From UBA2040 sp002384725 (GTDB taxonomy: Bacteria; Bacteroidota; Bacteroidia; Flavobacteriales_D; Crocinitomicaceae): a DNA stretch of 64,000 bases. Under the pieces are notes generated by a model that was not told where the DNA came from, did no database searches, and saw only the letters and a program-made list of their open reading frames with translations. Location: positions 62,001-126,000 of the forward strand of contig CAWUXE010000006.1 of assembly GCA_963926475.1 (NCBI GenBank), in the 5' to 3' direction. The translations under genes and the position numbers were made by a program. Below are positions 1 to 7,520 of this stretch, piece by piece (the first letter of the stretch is position 1; every line of letters begins with the position of its first letter).

Positions 1-20
1 TATAAATTTTTTAAGCATAA

Positions 21-46
21 AAAAAGGAGACCGAAGCCTCCTTTTT
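21..46 (-). terminator. Intrinsic terminator of rpsU
   Basis: Read on the minus strand this is an 11-bp stem (five A-T pairs, then a GC-rich part with one G-T wobble) closed by a cTTCGg tetraloop and followed by a run of T. It lies about 20 bases past the rpsU stop codon, so it most likely ends that transcript. Confidence 0.85.
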
Positions 47-68
47 GAACGTATTTTATTCGAATATG

Positions 69-260
69 TTACATTTCTGCACTTTGCATTCTTTGCTTGT
101 AAGCAGCTTTGATACGTTGTTGACGGTCATCAATTGAAGGCTTACGAAATTCTTTACGCGAACGCAATTCTTTCATAACTCCAGTTTTGTCAAACTTCTT
201 CTTGTAACGCTTCAAGGCTCTTTCGATGTTTTCACCTTCTTTTACTGGTACTATTAACAT
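69..260 (-). CDS. rpsU: 30S ribosomal protein S21
   Basis: A 63-residue, very basic protein with the S21 pattern: start MLIVPVKEGE, the segment ALKRYKKKFDKTGVMKELR, and a basic helical C-terminus (RQQRIKAAYKQR). S21 is a small-subunit protein near the 3' end of 16S rRNA and helps initiation. Length and start match Bacteroidota S21 proteins (about 64 residues). It is followed by a strong terminator and separated by 65 bases from the acyl-CoA dehydrogenase gene upstream of it on the same strand, so it may be read from its own promoter or through from that gene. Confidence 0.95.
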   Translation of the reverse strand: MLIVPVKEGENIERALKRYKKKFDKTGVMKELRSRKEFRKPSIDDRQQRIKAAYKQRMQSAEM

Positions 261-325
261 ATTCTATAAGTATTTAAATCAATTTGGGACGGCAAATGTA
301 CGGGTAATTCCATAAAATGCAATAA

Positions 326-1465
326 CTATTTTAAAATTTCTCTTGAAATAACTAATTTTTGTATTTCAGAGGTTCCTTCACCGATAGTGCAAAGTTTCGC
401 ATCGCGGTAAAATTTCTCAACTGGAAAATCTTTTGTGTATCCATATCCACCGAATATTTGAACCGCATCATTGGCTACTTCACAAGCTACTTCTGAGACA
501 TAATATTTAGCTATAGCTGATTCTTTTGTCAAATTCTTTCCTGTGTTTTTCAAGAATGCGGATTGATTCAACAACAATTCAGATGCTTCGATCTTCGTCG
601 CCATATCGGCCAATTTGAAACCAATCGCTTGAAATTGTGCGATTGGTTTTCCGAACTGCTCTCTTTCTTTCGCATATTTTATGGATGCTTCAAATGCTCC
701 TTTTGCAATTCCTAATGCCAATGCTCCAATTGAAATTCTACCACCATCTAAGACTTGCATAGCTTGAACGAATCCATCTCCCTCTTTACCAATTAAGTTT
801 TCGGCTGGAATTCGACAATTGTCGAAAATCAATTCGCATGTTTCTGAAGCGCGCATTCCTAATTTATTTTCTTTTTTCCCAGCTGTAAATCCTTTTGTTC
901 CTTGTTCAACTATAAAAGCAGACATTCCTCTGGAGTCGCCTTTTTCGCCTGTTCGAGCAATAACAACAGTAACATCACCTGATTTACCGTGTGTGATAAA
1001 ATTCTTTGAACCATTCAATACCCACTCATTTCCTTCAAGAACCGCAGTTGTATTCATTCCTCCTGCATCAGAACCTGTTCCAGTTTCTGTCAATCCCCAT
1101 GCGCCAATCCATTCAGCTGTGGCTAATTTGGGTAAGTATTTCATTTTTTGTTCTTCGCTACCGTGGTAATATATATGTCCAGTGCACAAAGAGTTATGTG
1201 CCGCAACGGATAAACCGATTGAGCCACAAACTTTTGCAATTTCAGAAACCACAGTAATGTATTCGAAATAAGTGAAACCTGAGCCTCCATATTTTTCCGG
1301 AATAAAAACACCCATTAATCCTAATTCACCCAATTTTTTAAATACTTGCACGGGGAATTCTTGGGATTCATCCCATTCCATAAAGTGCGGACGGATTTCT
1401 TTCTCAGCAAAATCGCGAATCATTTGCGCGATCATTTTTTGATTTTCGTTTTGGTCGAAGTTCAT
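326..1465 (-). CDS. Acyl-CoA dehydrogenase (short/branched-chain type)
   Basis: A 379-residue FAD flavoenzyme that desaturates acyl-CoA thioesters at the alpha-beta bond and passes electrons to ETF. The first family signature (WGLTETGTGSDAGG) is at about residues 123-136, the substrate/FAD region VLDGGRIS at about 238-245, and the C-terminal IGEGTSEIQ carries the probable catalytic Glu near 363, the position used in short-chain and branched-chain enzymes. The length is normal for the family. It is last in a tight minus-strand run, 7 bases after apt. Chain-length specificity cannot be read from sequence; no ETF or other beta-oxidation genes are nearby. Confidence 0.93.
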   Translation of the reverse strand: MNFDQNENQKMIAQMIRDFAEKEIRPHFMEWDESQEFPVQVFKKLGELGLMGVFIPEKYGGSGFTYFEYITVVSEIAKVCGSIGLSVAAHNSLCTGHIYYHGSEEQKMKYLPKLATAEWIGAWGLTETGTGSDAGGMNTTAVLEGNEWVLNGSKNFITHGKSGDVTVVIARTGEKGDSRGMSAFIVEQGTKGFTAGKKENKLGMRASETCELIFDNCRIPAENLIGKEGDGFVQAMQVLDGGRISIGALALGIAKGAFEASIKYAKEREQFGKPIAQFQAIGFKLADMATKIEASELLLNQSAFLKNTGKNLTKESAIAKYYVSEVACEVANDAVQIFGGYGYTKDFPVEKFYRDAKLCTIGEGTSEIQKLVISREILK

Positions 1466-1472
1466 TAAACAT

Positions 1473-2000
1473 TTAGTAATTAATTACTGCGTCAATATTA
1501 TCAGAAAAGCCTTTTATTTTCTCTTTTCCATTTAAAAAATCTAAAGAAACGAGGAAGTTGAATCCTGCTACTTTCCCTCCACACTTTTCAATAAGATTTG
1601 CAGCTGCTGAAGCGGAGCCACCTGTGGCTAATAAGTCGTCGTGGATTAATACCCGCTGACCTTCACTCACTGCATCGATGTGCATTTCGATTTCAGCACT
1701 ACCGTATTCTAGGTCATAAGAATGACTGATTTTATCATACGGCAGTTTGCCTTTCTTTCTAATCATGATAAATGGCACACCTAATTTCATTGCCAAAGGG
1801 TATCCGAATAAAAATCCACGACTTTCTATACCTGCAACGGCATCAATATTCTGCGTTGCATAAGAATTGTGCAAGTCGTCCACAATGTCATTTGACAAAA
1901 CGGGGTCTTTCATTATCGGCGTAATGTCCTTAAAAACAATACCTTTCTTCGGGAAATCCACCACATCACGTATGGCAGATTTAATTCTTTTTTCAAGCAT
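1473..2000 (-). CDS. apt: Adenine phosphoribosyltransferase
   Basis: A 175-residue purine-salvage enzyme converting adenine plus PRPP to AMP. The PRPP-binding loop is the VLIHDDLLATGG motif at residues 117-128, and the adenine-side region AGIESRGFLFG is at about 56-66. Length equals typical bacterial Apt. The start follows the stop of the helix-hairpin-helix gene by two bases, which suggests co-transcription and perhaps translational coupling with the NSS/MetS-like/HhH group, although there is no obvious metabolic link. Confidence 0.95.
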   Translation of the reverse strand: MLEKRIKSAIRDVVDFPKKGIVFKDITPIMKDPVLSNDIVDDLHNSYATQNIDAVAGIESRGFLFGYPLAMKLGVPFIMIRKKGKLPYDKISHSYDLEYGSAEIEMHIDAVSEGQRVLIHDDLLATGGSASAAANLIEKCGGKVAGFNFLVSLDFLNGKEKIKGFSDNIDAVINY

Positions 2001-2002
2001 GA

Positions 2003-2890
2003 CTACAAATATACGTAGGGTTTTAGTTTCTCGAAAAGTTCTGGGTTAATTAATTTAGATTCTTTCAATTCTTCAATTTTATTAAACTTCCCTTTTTGTT
2101 TTCTCATTTGGACAATGCTGTTGGCCACCGAGTAATTTATATACGGGTGCATTTTCAATCGATTTACATCCACTTCGTTTATGTTCATCTTAACTATTGC
2201 TGAAGGATCGACTTTGCAATACTTTTCGAACTGATCCAACTTTTCCAAATCCAGCCCATACACTTCGAGTAATTGTTCCTTGCGAACGAATCCGCCTAAT
2301 AACTCTTTATATGCATTGATGCGAAGTGCATACGATGGGCCTATTCCTGGCATCGACTTCAAGCCTTCTAAATCGGCAGTGTTTATTTCAACTAAGACAA
2401 TTTCTTTTTTCTCGTATTTCGGGTATTCCGTGTGCTCTTTGTTTTCGTATTTGCGTTCTGGATAAATGGTAGAATCTTTTATCAACTGAAAAACCTCTTC
2501 TGGAATGACAACAATTTTCGCCAAGAATTCGTTCGTCCAAATTCCTTTTTTAGTGATTTTTAACATCACCTCGGCTTGTTTGTCACTCAGACCAACGTAC
2601 ATCCATTGCGCTTTCGAATACTGATTTGGGTCAAATTTTTTAGGCGGGCGTCGATACTCTCTTTTCTTGAAGGAATTCTTCTTCTTTTTTTGTTGTTCTT
2701 GAATGTAATTCGCCTGAAGTTGTTCCATTTTCTCAATTTCTAATTGAGTTAGTTCAACAGCATCTGTTTTTTTAAACAAAGAAAACAATCTGGGTGTATA
2801 AATGATAAGTAAACACAGAAAGACCAAAAGAAGAATTCCTCTTTTGGTCTTTCTTGAAATAAAATCGGGTACTTCCTTATCCTTTTTCAT
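2003..2890 (-). CDS. Membrane-anchored helix-hairpin-helix (ComEA-like) protein
   Basis: A 295-residue protein with a basic N-terminus and one hydrophobic segment at about 18-32, then a charged, coiled-coil-like stretch (about 45-85) and HhH DNA-binding modules. The clearest HhH is INTADLEGLKSMPGIGPSYA (about 169-188); a second, NINEVDVNRLKMHPYINYSVA, is at about 235-255. ComEA proteins bind transforming DNA outside the inner membrane, but ComEA is usually shorter and this domain set is also found on uncharacterised Bacteroidota membrane proteins, so DNA uptake is only a possibility. The start overlaps the stop of the MetS-like microprotein gene by four bases (ATGA). Confidence 0.8.
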   Translation of the reverse strand: MKKDKEVPDFISRKTKRGILLLVFLCLLIIYTPRLFSLFKKTDAVELTQLEIEKMEQLQANYIQEQQKKKKNSFKKREYRRPPKKFDPNQYSKAQWMYVGLSDKQAEVMLKITKKGIWTNEFLAKIVVIPEEVFQLIKDSTIYPERKYENKEHTEYPKYEKKEIVLVEINTADLEGLKSMPGIGPSYALRINAYKELLGGFVRKEQLLEVYGLDLEKLDQFEKYCKVDPSAIVKMNINEVDVNRLKMHPYINYSVANSIVQMRKQKGKFNKIEELKESKLINPELFEKLKPYVYL

Positions 2891-3033
2891 ACTTCCTCAT
2901 CGTCATCATTTTCGTAATACGAATCTGGCTCCTGTCTTTTCGGAGCTCTTAAGACTTTATAAAAAAAGAATCCCATTAGAAATGCCACCAACACTTGTGT
3001 CGTGACCATCATAATTAATGCTGAGGTGTTCAT
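2887..3033 (-). CDS. MetS-like small subunit of an NSS transporter
   Basis: A 48-residue single-pass membrane protein starting MNTSALIMMVTTQVLVAFLM, with one hydrophobic helix (about 5-25) and an acidic, hydrophilic tail ending DDDEEV. An in-frame ATG 42 bases further upstream lies inside the transporter gene; I prefer the start at 3033 because it overlaps the NSS stop as ATGA and places the helix at the N-terminus. Corynebacterium MetP, an NSS transporter, needs the small single-helix protein MetS encoded directly behind it; gene order, size and the M-(N/S)-T-S-A start match. The assignment rests on context and topology. Confidence 0.7.
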   Translation of the reverse strand: MNTSALIMMVTTQVLVAFLMGFFFYKVLRAPKRQEPDSYYENDDDEEV

Positions 3034-4940
3034 GTCGTTGTTTTTTTGCGTCCTGCTCGGTAAACGAGTATACAAATGAATACAAATAATCCTAACAAAA
3101 GCAACCTGCCTATTGTGATGTATAAAGATTTATTTGTGAATTTTCCTGTCGCGATGGTTGAGCCTAATTTTAGTTCGTCTCCTTTTTCAACAACAATTTT
3201 ATTTTCCCATTTAATTTTATATTCCCTGCAAACCGCAACCGAATCGAAGAAAACATAATTTTTACCCAAGTTGCTTAATATCGCTTCCTTTTTAGCTTCT
3301 TTGGCTTCTCCTTGCTCATTTCTATAGAAACGTACTTTGTCCTTCACTTTTAAGATATGCACTTTCTTTTCTTCATCGTGAATGATTGTATCCACAATAC
3401 CACCCGGTTGATCATACTCTTTGTGGTCAGAGAAAAACTCTTTGTTCACGACAATATCGCTATTGGTAAGTTTAGCGAGAATACTCCCATTGTCCAATTC
3501 CCATTTTTCAGTCAGCGCTTTTTCCCAATCATTCCCTTTTGGAGTTATCAAGGCTCCAAGGAAAACAATGATCAAAATAGTTGGTGTGATATATTTCAGA
3601 ATCGGTTTATAAATTTTAGGTAAACTGATATCGGCACCGGCATTTATTTGATCCCAGCCTTTGGTGATTCCAAAAACCCAAGCAAATAGAACTATTTCAG
3701 CCAAAGCGAAGACGACTAGTGAAACTGTTCCAGCCCAGTAATCATATTCATCAAACACGCCGTCATTATAGAAGAAAACAGTTGGCAAACCTAATATTAA
3801 TACGATCAAACCAAAGGTCCAAGCGCCTTTTTTCTTGCCCCAACCAAACTCATCCTGCATGAACCCCATCCAAGGTGTTCCCATTGCCAAGGAAGAGGTA
3901 ATCCCCGCAAAGAACAATAACCCAAACCAGAATACACCAGATAAAGTTCCGACCACGTCACCCCATTTATCAAATAAATACGGCATCGTTTGGAATGCCA
4001 TTCCGAATCCAGCATTGTTGATTACCCAATCTAAACCAAGGTAACCAGCTGCAATAGGAACAACAATTAATGATCCGAGAACAACTTCTACAAATTCGTT
4101 AGTAAATCCTGCGCTCAATGAATTCAAGGCAACATCGTCTTTTTCTTTCAAGTAAGACGCGTAACAGTGAATAGTACCCATTCCCAAAGAAAGTGTGAAG
4201 AATATCTGTCCAGCAGCAGCAAGCCAAACTTTGAGATCGAGAAGTGAACTAAATTGTGGTGTCCATAGGAAGTTAATTCCATCTAATGCGTTTGCATCTG
4301 GCACAGCAGCAGATGCTCCTGATGTTCCTAATGTCAATCCTTTTACGGCTAAAAAAGCGCCAAAAATTAATAATAAAGGCACACCAATTTTGGCTACCTT
4401 TTCTACTCCGCCCAATCCCTTGGATAAAATCCAGGTATTTAAAGCAAGACAAACGATGTAAAATACGACTGCTTCATAGGGTATTCCTGAAAAGTTAGAA
4501 CCAATGTCTGTATATGAATTGAAGAAGTCACTCACTTGTTGCTGCGACATTCCATCAAATGTCCCAATTACGGTATGATAGACATACGACATGGTCCAAG
4601 ACTCGATGTAGCAGTAATATGACGCTACGGCTATGTTGGTGAAAATCCCGAAAACACCGATGTATTTCCAGACTTTCTTTTTATTCATTGAATCGAAAAT
4701 GAACGGTGTGGAATGATTTCCACGAATACCTCCAAAACGTCCTGTAGCCCATTCAACCCACAAAAGTGGAATTCCCATCAATAAAAAACAGACCAAGTAG
4801 GGAATGATGAATGCTCCACCTCCATTTTCGACTGCTTGTACCGGAAATCTTAAGAAATTACCTAATCCAACAGCATTTCCTGCCATTGCTAGAATTAAAC
4901 CAACGCGTGACCCCCAACCTGAGGATGCCTCTTTTGCCAT
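3030..4940 (-). CDS. Neurotransmitter:sodium symporter (SNF/LeuT family) with a soluble insertion
   Basis: A 636-residue multi-pass symporter. TM1 carries the family sequence GNAVGLGNFLRFP (about 21-33), which shapes the Na+ and substrate sites, and the unwound glycines and NGGGAF that follow are typical. About 11 hydrophobic segments fill residues 10-465. A hydrophilic stretch of about 135 residues (468-604) then precedes a final helix (about 608-626) and a basic tail. Bacterial NSS proteins are usually 450-520 residues, so this insertion is unusual. Substrates in the family are mostly amino acids; methionine or alanine is a guess from the MetS-like partner that overlaps its stop codon. Confidence 0.9.
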   Translation of the reverse strand: MAKEASSGWGSRVGLILAMAGNAVGLGNFLRFPVQAVENGGGAFIIPYLVCFLLMGIPLLWVEWATGRFGGIRGNHSTPFIFDSMNKKKVWKYIGVFGIFTNIAVASYYCYIESWTMSYVYHTVIGTFDGMSQQQVSDFFNSYTDIGSNFSGIPYEAVVFYIVCLALNTWILSKGLGGVEKVAKIGVPLLLIFGAFLAVKGLTLGTSGASAAVPDANALDGINFLWTPQFSSLLDLKVWLAAAGQIFFTLSLGMGTIHCYASYLKEKDDVALNSLSAGFTNEFVEVVLGSLIVVPIAAGYLGLDWVINNAGFGMAFQTMPYLFDKWGDVVGTLSGVFWFGLLFFAGITSSLAMGTPWMGFMQDEFGWGKKKGAWTFGLIVLILGLPTVFFYNDGVFDEYDYWAGTVSLVVFALAEIVLFAWVFGITKGWDQINAGADISLPKIYKPILKYITPTILIIVFLGALITPKGNDWEKALTEKWELDNGSILAKLTNSDIVVNKEFFSDHKEYDQPGGIVDTIIHDEEKKVHILKVKDKVRFYRNEQGEAKEAKKEAILSNLGKNYVFFDSVAVCREYKIKWENKIVVEKGDELKLGSTIATGKFTNKSLYITIGRLLLLGLFVFICILVYRAGRKKTTT

Positions 4941-5011
4941 AGTTTTTTCGTTTTATTCCTCGAATATAATGAAATTTTAACGCAACAAGCCTGTACCTCG
5001 AAATCTTTGGT

Positions 5012-5917
5012 TTATTGCTTGTCTTCTAATTCTAACTCGAGCAAGGTTAAGCTTTCTTCAATTGTAATTGGATTGTAATCCAAAAGAACACGTGCTTTCG
5101 TTAAGTCAAAACCGGTTTTTGGTGGACGCTTGGCCTTTTGATTTAGCGTGGATGAAGAAACTGGTATAATATTGCTTGTAGGATGATCGTAAAATCCTGC
5201 TATCTTTTTTACCAAATCAAGAATTGAATAGGCTTCTGGTCCAGAGAGATGGAAGATACCAAAGTGTTTCTTAATGACTATTACTAAACAACCCTTTGCC
5301 AAATCTTCGGCCCAAGTAGGTGCACGAAACTGATCGTTTACTATTTTCAATGGATCACCTTTGGCCAAAGCTTCACGTGCCCACAAAACTATATTCGAGC
5401 GTGAAAGATTATTTCCAGTTCCATATACGATAATCGTTCGCACAATTGACCAATTCGTATAGTTTGAAAGTTGTAATAATCGCTCTGCATCCACTTTTGA
5501 TTGGGCATAAACACTCAAAGGATTGACCATGTCTACCTCTCGGTAATTCCCTTTTTCACCATCGAAAACAAAATCAGTTGACAATAATTGAAAGTGAGCA
5601 TTTGTCTTTTTCGATGCTTCAAACAAAAAAGCAGTACCCATCACATTGACTTTGTGACAATTGATTTTATCTTCCTCGCAATGATCAACATTCGTAATGG
5701 CCGCAGTATGAATTATGGCATCTGGGTTTTGATTTATTATGACTGATTCCACATCTGTTTTTGATGTGATATCCATGGTGAGATAATTTTCACTTGGGCA
5801 ATCCGGGTTTCGATTTTCACCAGAAGAAGTTGCCACGAACGGAACATTCTTTTGAAGTAAAAGTTTGACTAATTTCTGACCCAATAATCCATTGGAACCT
5901 GTTATTAAAATTTTCAT
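5012..5917 (-). CDS. RmlD-like NAD(P)-dependent sugar-nucleotide reductase (SDR)
   Basis: A 301-residue extended short-chain dehydrogenase/reductase of the RmlD-substrate-binding type. The Rossmann glycine motif GSNGLLGQ is at residues 7-14, and the catalytic Tyr-x3-Lys pair lies in YAQSK (137-141), preceded by STDFVFDG (about 113-120), a hallmark of RmlD relatives. RmlD reduces dTDP-4-keto-L-rhamnose, but related proteins act on other substrates, and rmlA and rmlC are not nearby; rmlB lies about 12 kb away. It is 71 bases upstream of the transporter gene on the same strand. Confidence 0.8.
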   Translation of the reverse strand: MKILITGSNGLLGQKLVKLLLQKNVPFVATSSGENRNPDCPSENYLTMDITSKTDVESVIINQNPDAIIHTAAITNVDHCEEDKINCHKVNVMGTAFLFEASKKTNAHFQLLSTDFVFDGEKGNYREVDMVNPLSVYAQSKVDAERLLQLSNYTNWSIVRTIIVYGTGNNLSRSNIVLWAREALAKGDPLKIVNDQFRAPTWAEDLAKGCLVIVIKKHFGIFHLSGPEAYSILDLVKKIAGFYDHPTSNIIPVSSSTLNQKAKRPPKTGFDLTKARVLLDYNPITIEESLTLLELELEDKQ

Positions 5918-6041
5918 ATCAATGCGTCATTTACGGGATAATCCTCTATCCATATTTAACCTAAAGTTCCTCCTGTAGTTACTATTGCTAGAAGTATTAG
6001 GAAGTAAGAAAGTCGACGTATCAACTTACAGTTATACCATC

Positions 6042-6278
6042 TCATAATTCCCAAATTGATGATTTTCGCTTACGTTGAAATTTAAAATAATGTTTGTGTT
6101 CAATGATCCAAGCCATGATGAAATAAAGGACAAGCGGCGAACCCAAACCGATGACAGTAGTGTAAATAAAAGAGCGACGAACTTTGTATTGTTCGATGCC
6201 CAATTTTTGCGCCCACCACTGGCAAACACCAAAGGATCTCAGTTCAAAAAAAATTGAAATTTTTTGCAGCCAACTCAT
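6042..6278 (-). CDS. PspC-domain small membrane protein
   Basis: A 78-residue protein matching the short PspC-like proteins of Bacteroidota: an N-terminal helix with FFELRSFGVCQWWAQKLGI (about 10-28), one membrane helix (about 38-60) and a conserved-looking SIWEL end, which resembles the terminal S-[VI]-x-[DE]-L of relatives. PspC domains in phage-shock systems sense membrane stress; the short stand-alone forms are uncharacterised. The start codon overlaps the stop of the DUF2851 gene by four bases, so the two are probably translated together. No pspA or pspF is in the window. Confidence 0.75.
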   Translation of the reverse strand: MSWLQKISIFFELRSFGVCQWWAQKLGIEQYKVRRSFIYTTVIGLGSPLVLYFIMAWIIEHKHYFKFQRKRKSSIWEL

Positions 6279-7444
6279 CGTCCGAGGATTTTAATTCCGA
6301 CGCCGCAAGTTAGGCATTTTTTGCCAGAACAACGGATAGAATATAGCTCTAAAAGAGCCTGAGAATCATATGCAGTTCGGATAGAGAATCCCGCCTTTTT
6401 CAGAAATTTGGTGAGATGATTTGTTTCATTGGGTAGCAATTGCAATAGTTCGACAGCTCGATTTTGCCATTGGCTCTCACCTCTCTTCTCTCCTAACCAC
6501 CAAAGAAAAGGCACGAAAGAATTAATAATTATTAAGTTTTGAAAGCTTTTGGCGTATCCGACCCCTTCAGCTTTAAGGAAGGATTGCCGAACATAGGCCA
6601 ATAAATCTTCTGCTGATAAATCAAGAAAACCGAAGTCGAAATCGAAGTGTTGGACGAAAAGAGCAAATTGCTTCACTCTTATTTCTGGCGCCCCTTTTGG
6701 ATGTAATCCTTTTCTTTTCCATTGAAAAGATTCCAAGGATCTTACATTCTTTTTAAGTTGAATAGTTGTTTTGTCGTAAACGCCAGAGGATAACATTATC
6801 AGATCTCCTCTACTTTTTTTGCGCATTTGAAGGAGACGTACGATTGGAACTTCCCTCGTTAATTGCCAAAACGGATCTTTATTTATTTTAGCTCCAAATG
6901 CTGTTGCAATCAATTCATACAGAACTTGAGCAAAACCATTATTCGGATTTTGAAGAAAATGACTCGTTTTTCTATTCAACCGATGTTGAAGCGCACTTTC
7001 TTTTTCCTTTTCAATGTAGATTTCTTCGATTTCATCCAATGCAAATGAACAGGGCAACAATTGCTCATGATTCTTTCCTTTCGTAAACGAAACAGAATGG
7101 TCGTCCACAACGTATTTGGACAGTAATAATGTTGGCAATGATTTGTTTTGACAGATTACCTCTTGATCCATTTCCCAGACAACATGTAATATCACATGAT
7201 CATATGCAGTATCCGATTGATGGTTGTGTTTGTACCAGTCTGAAGCTTTCAAATGGAACTCCACGTGACCAAACCATAAAATTCCATCAATCAATATTTT
7301 GGCGTGAAAAAAATCGGGGCCACTTTCATTTTCATTGTATTCACCAAATTCTAGAATTTCCATTTCGGTCCCATCGTGAAGGGTGAAATTTCGGGTCGGT
7401 AAAAAGCGCATTCTCCAGAGAAAGTGCATGTATTCTTCTTTCAT
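6275..7444 (-). CDS. DUF2851 family protein
   Basis: A 389-residue protein of a Bacteroidota-specific family of unknown function. Recognisable parts are the start MKEEYMHFLWRMRFLP, the GPDFFHAKILIDG segment followed by WFGHVEFHLKASDW, and a cysteine pair near the C-terminus (CSGKKCLTCG). The open frame extends upstream to 7546, but that extension runs through the terminator of the next gene, so the ATG at 7444 is preferred. The GPDF...GHVE region recalls nuclease-like folds, but I would not claim activity. It overlaps the PspC-like gene by four bases. Confidence 0.85.
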   Translation of the reverse strand: MKEEYMHFLWRMRFLPTRNFTLHDGTEMEILEFGEYNENESGPDFFHAKILIDGILWFGHVEFHLKASDWYKHNHQSDTAYDHVILHVVWEMDQEVICQNKSLPTLLLSKYVVDDHSVSFTKGKNHEQLLPCSFALDEIEEIYIEKEKESALQHRLNRKTSHFLQNPNNGFAQVLYELIATAFGAKINKDPFWQLTREVPIVRLLQMRKKSRGDLIMLSSGVYDKTTIQLKKNVRSLESFQWKRKGLHPKGAPEIRVKQFALFVQHFDFDFGFLDLSAEDLLAYVRQSFLKAEGVGYAKSFQNLIIINSFVPFLWWLGEKRGESQWQNRAVELLQLLPNETNHLTKFLKKAGFSIRTAYDSQALLELYSIRCSGKKCLTCGVGIKILGR

Positions 7445-7476
7445 ATCTTTCGGTTTAGTTACATTAAGATACAAAA

Positions 7477-7504
7477 AAACCTCCGAGGTTTCTCTCGGAG
7501 GTTT
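7477..7504 (-). terminator. Intrinsic terminator (possibly bidirectional)
   Basis: A perfect 11-bp stem (AAACCTCCGAG with its complement) with a 6-base loop, flanked by A/T runs on both sides. It lies 17 bases beyond the stop of the PorE-like gene on the minus strand and should end that transcript just before the DUF2851 start. Confidence 0.88.
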
Positions 7505-7520
7505 AAAAAAATCTATTCTA

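Noticed and set aside
819..1257. Plus-strand frames opposite the acyl-CoA dehydrogenase gene
   Set aside because: Antisense shadows of a well-supported gene.
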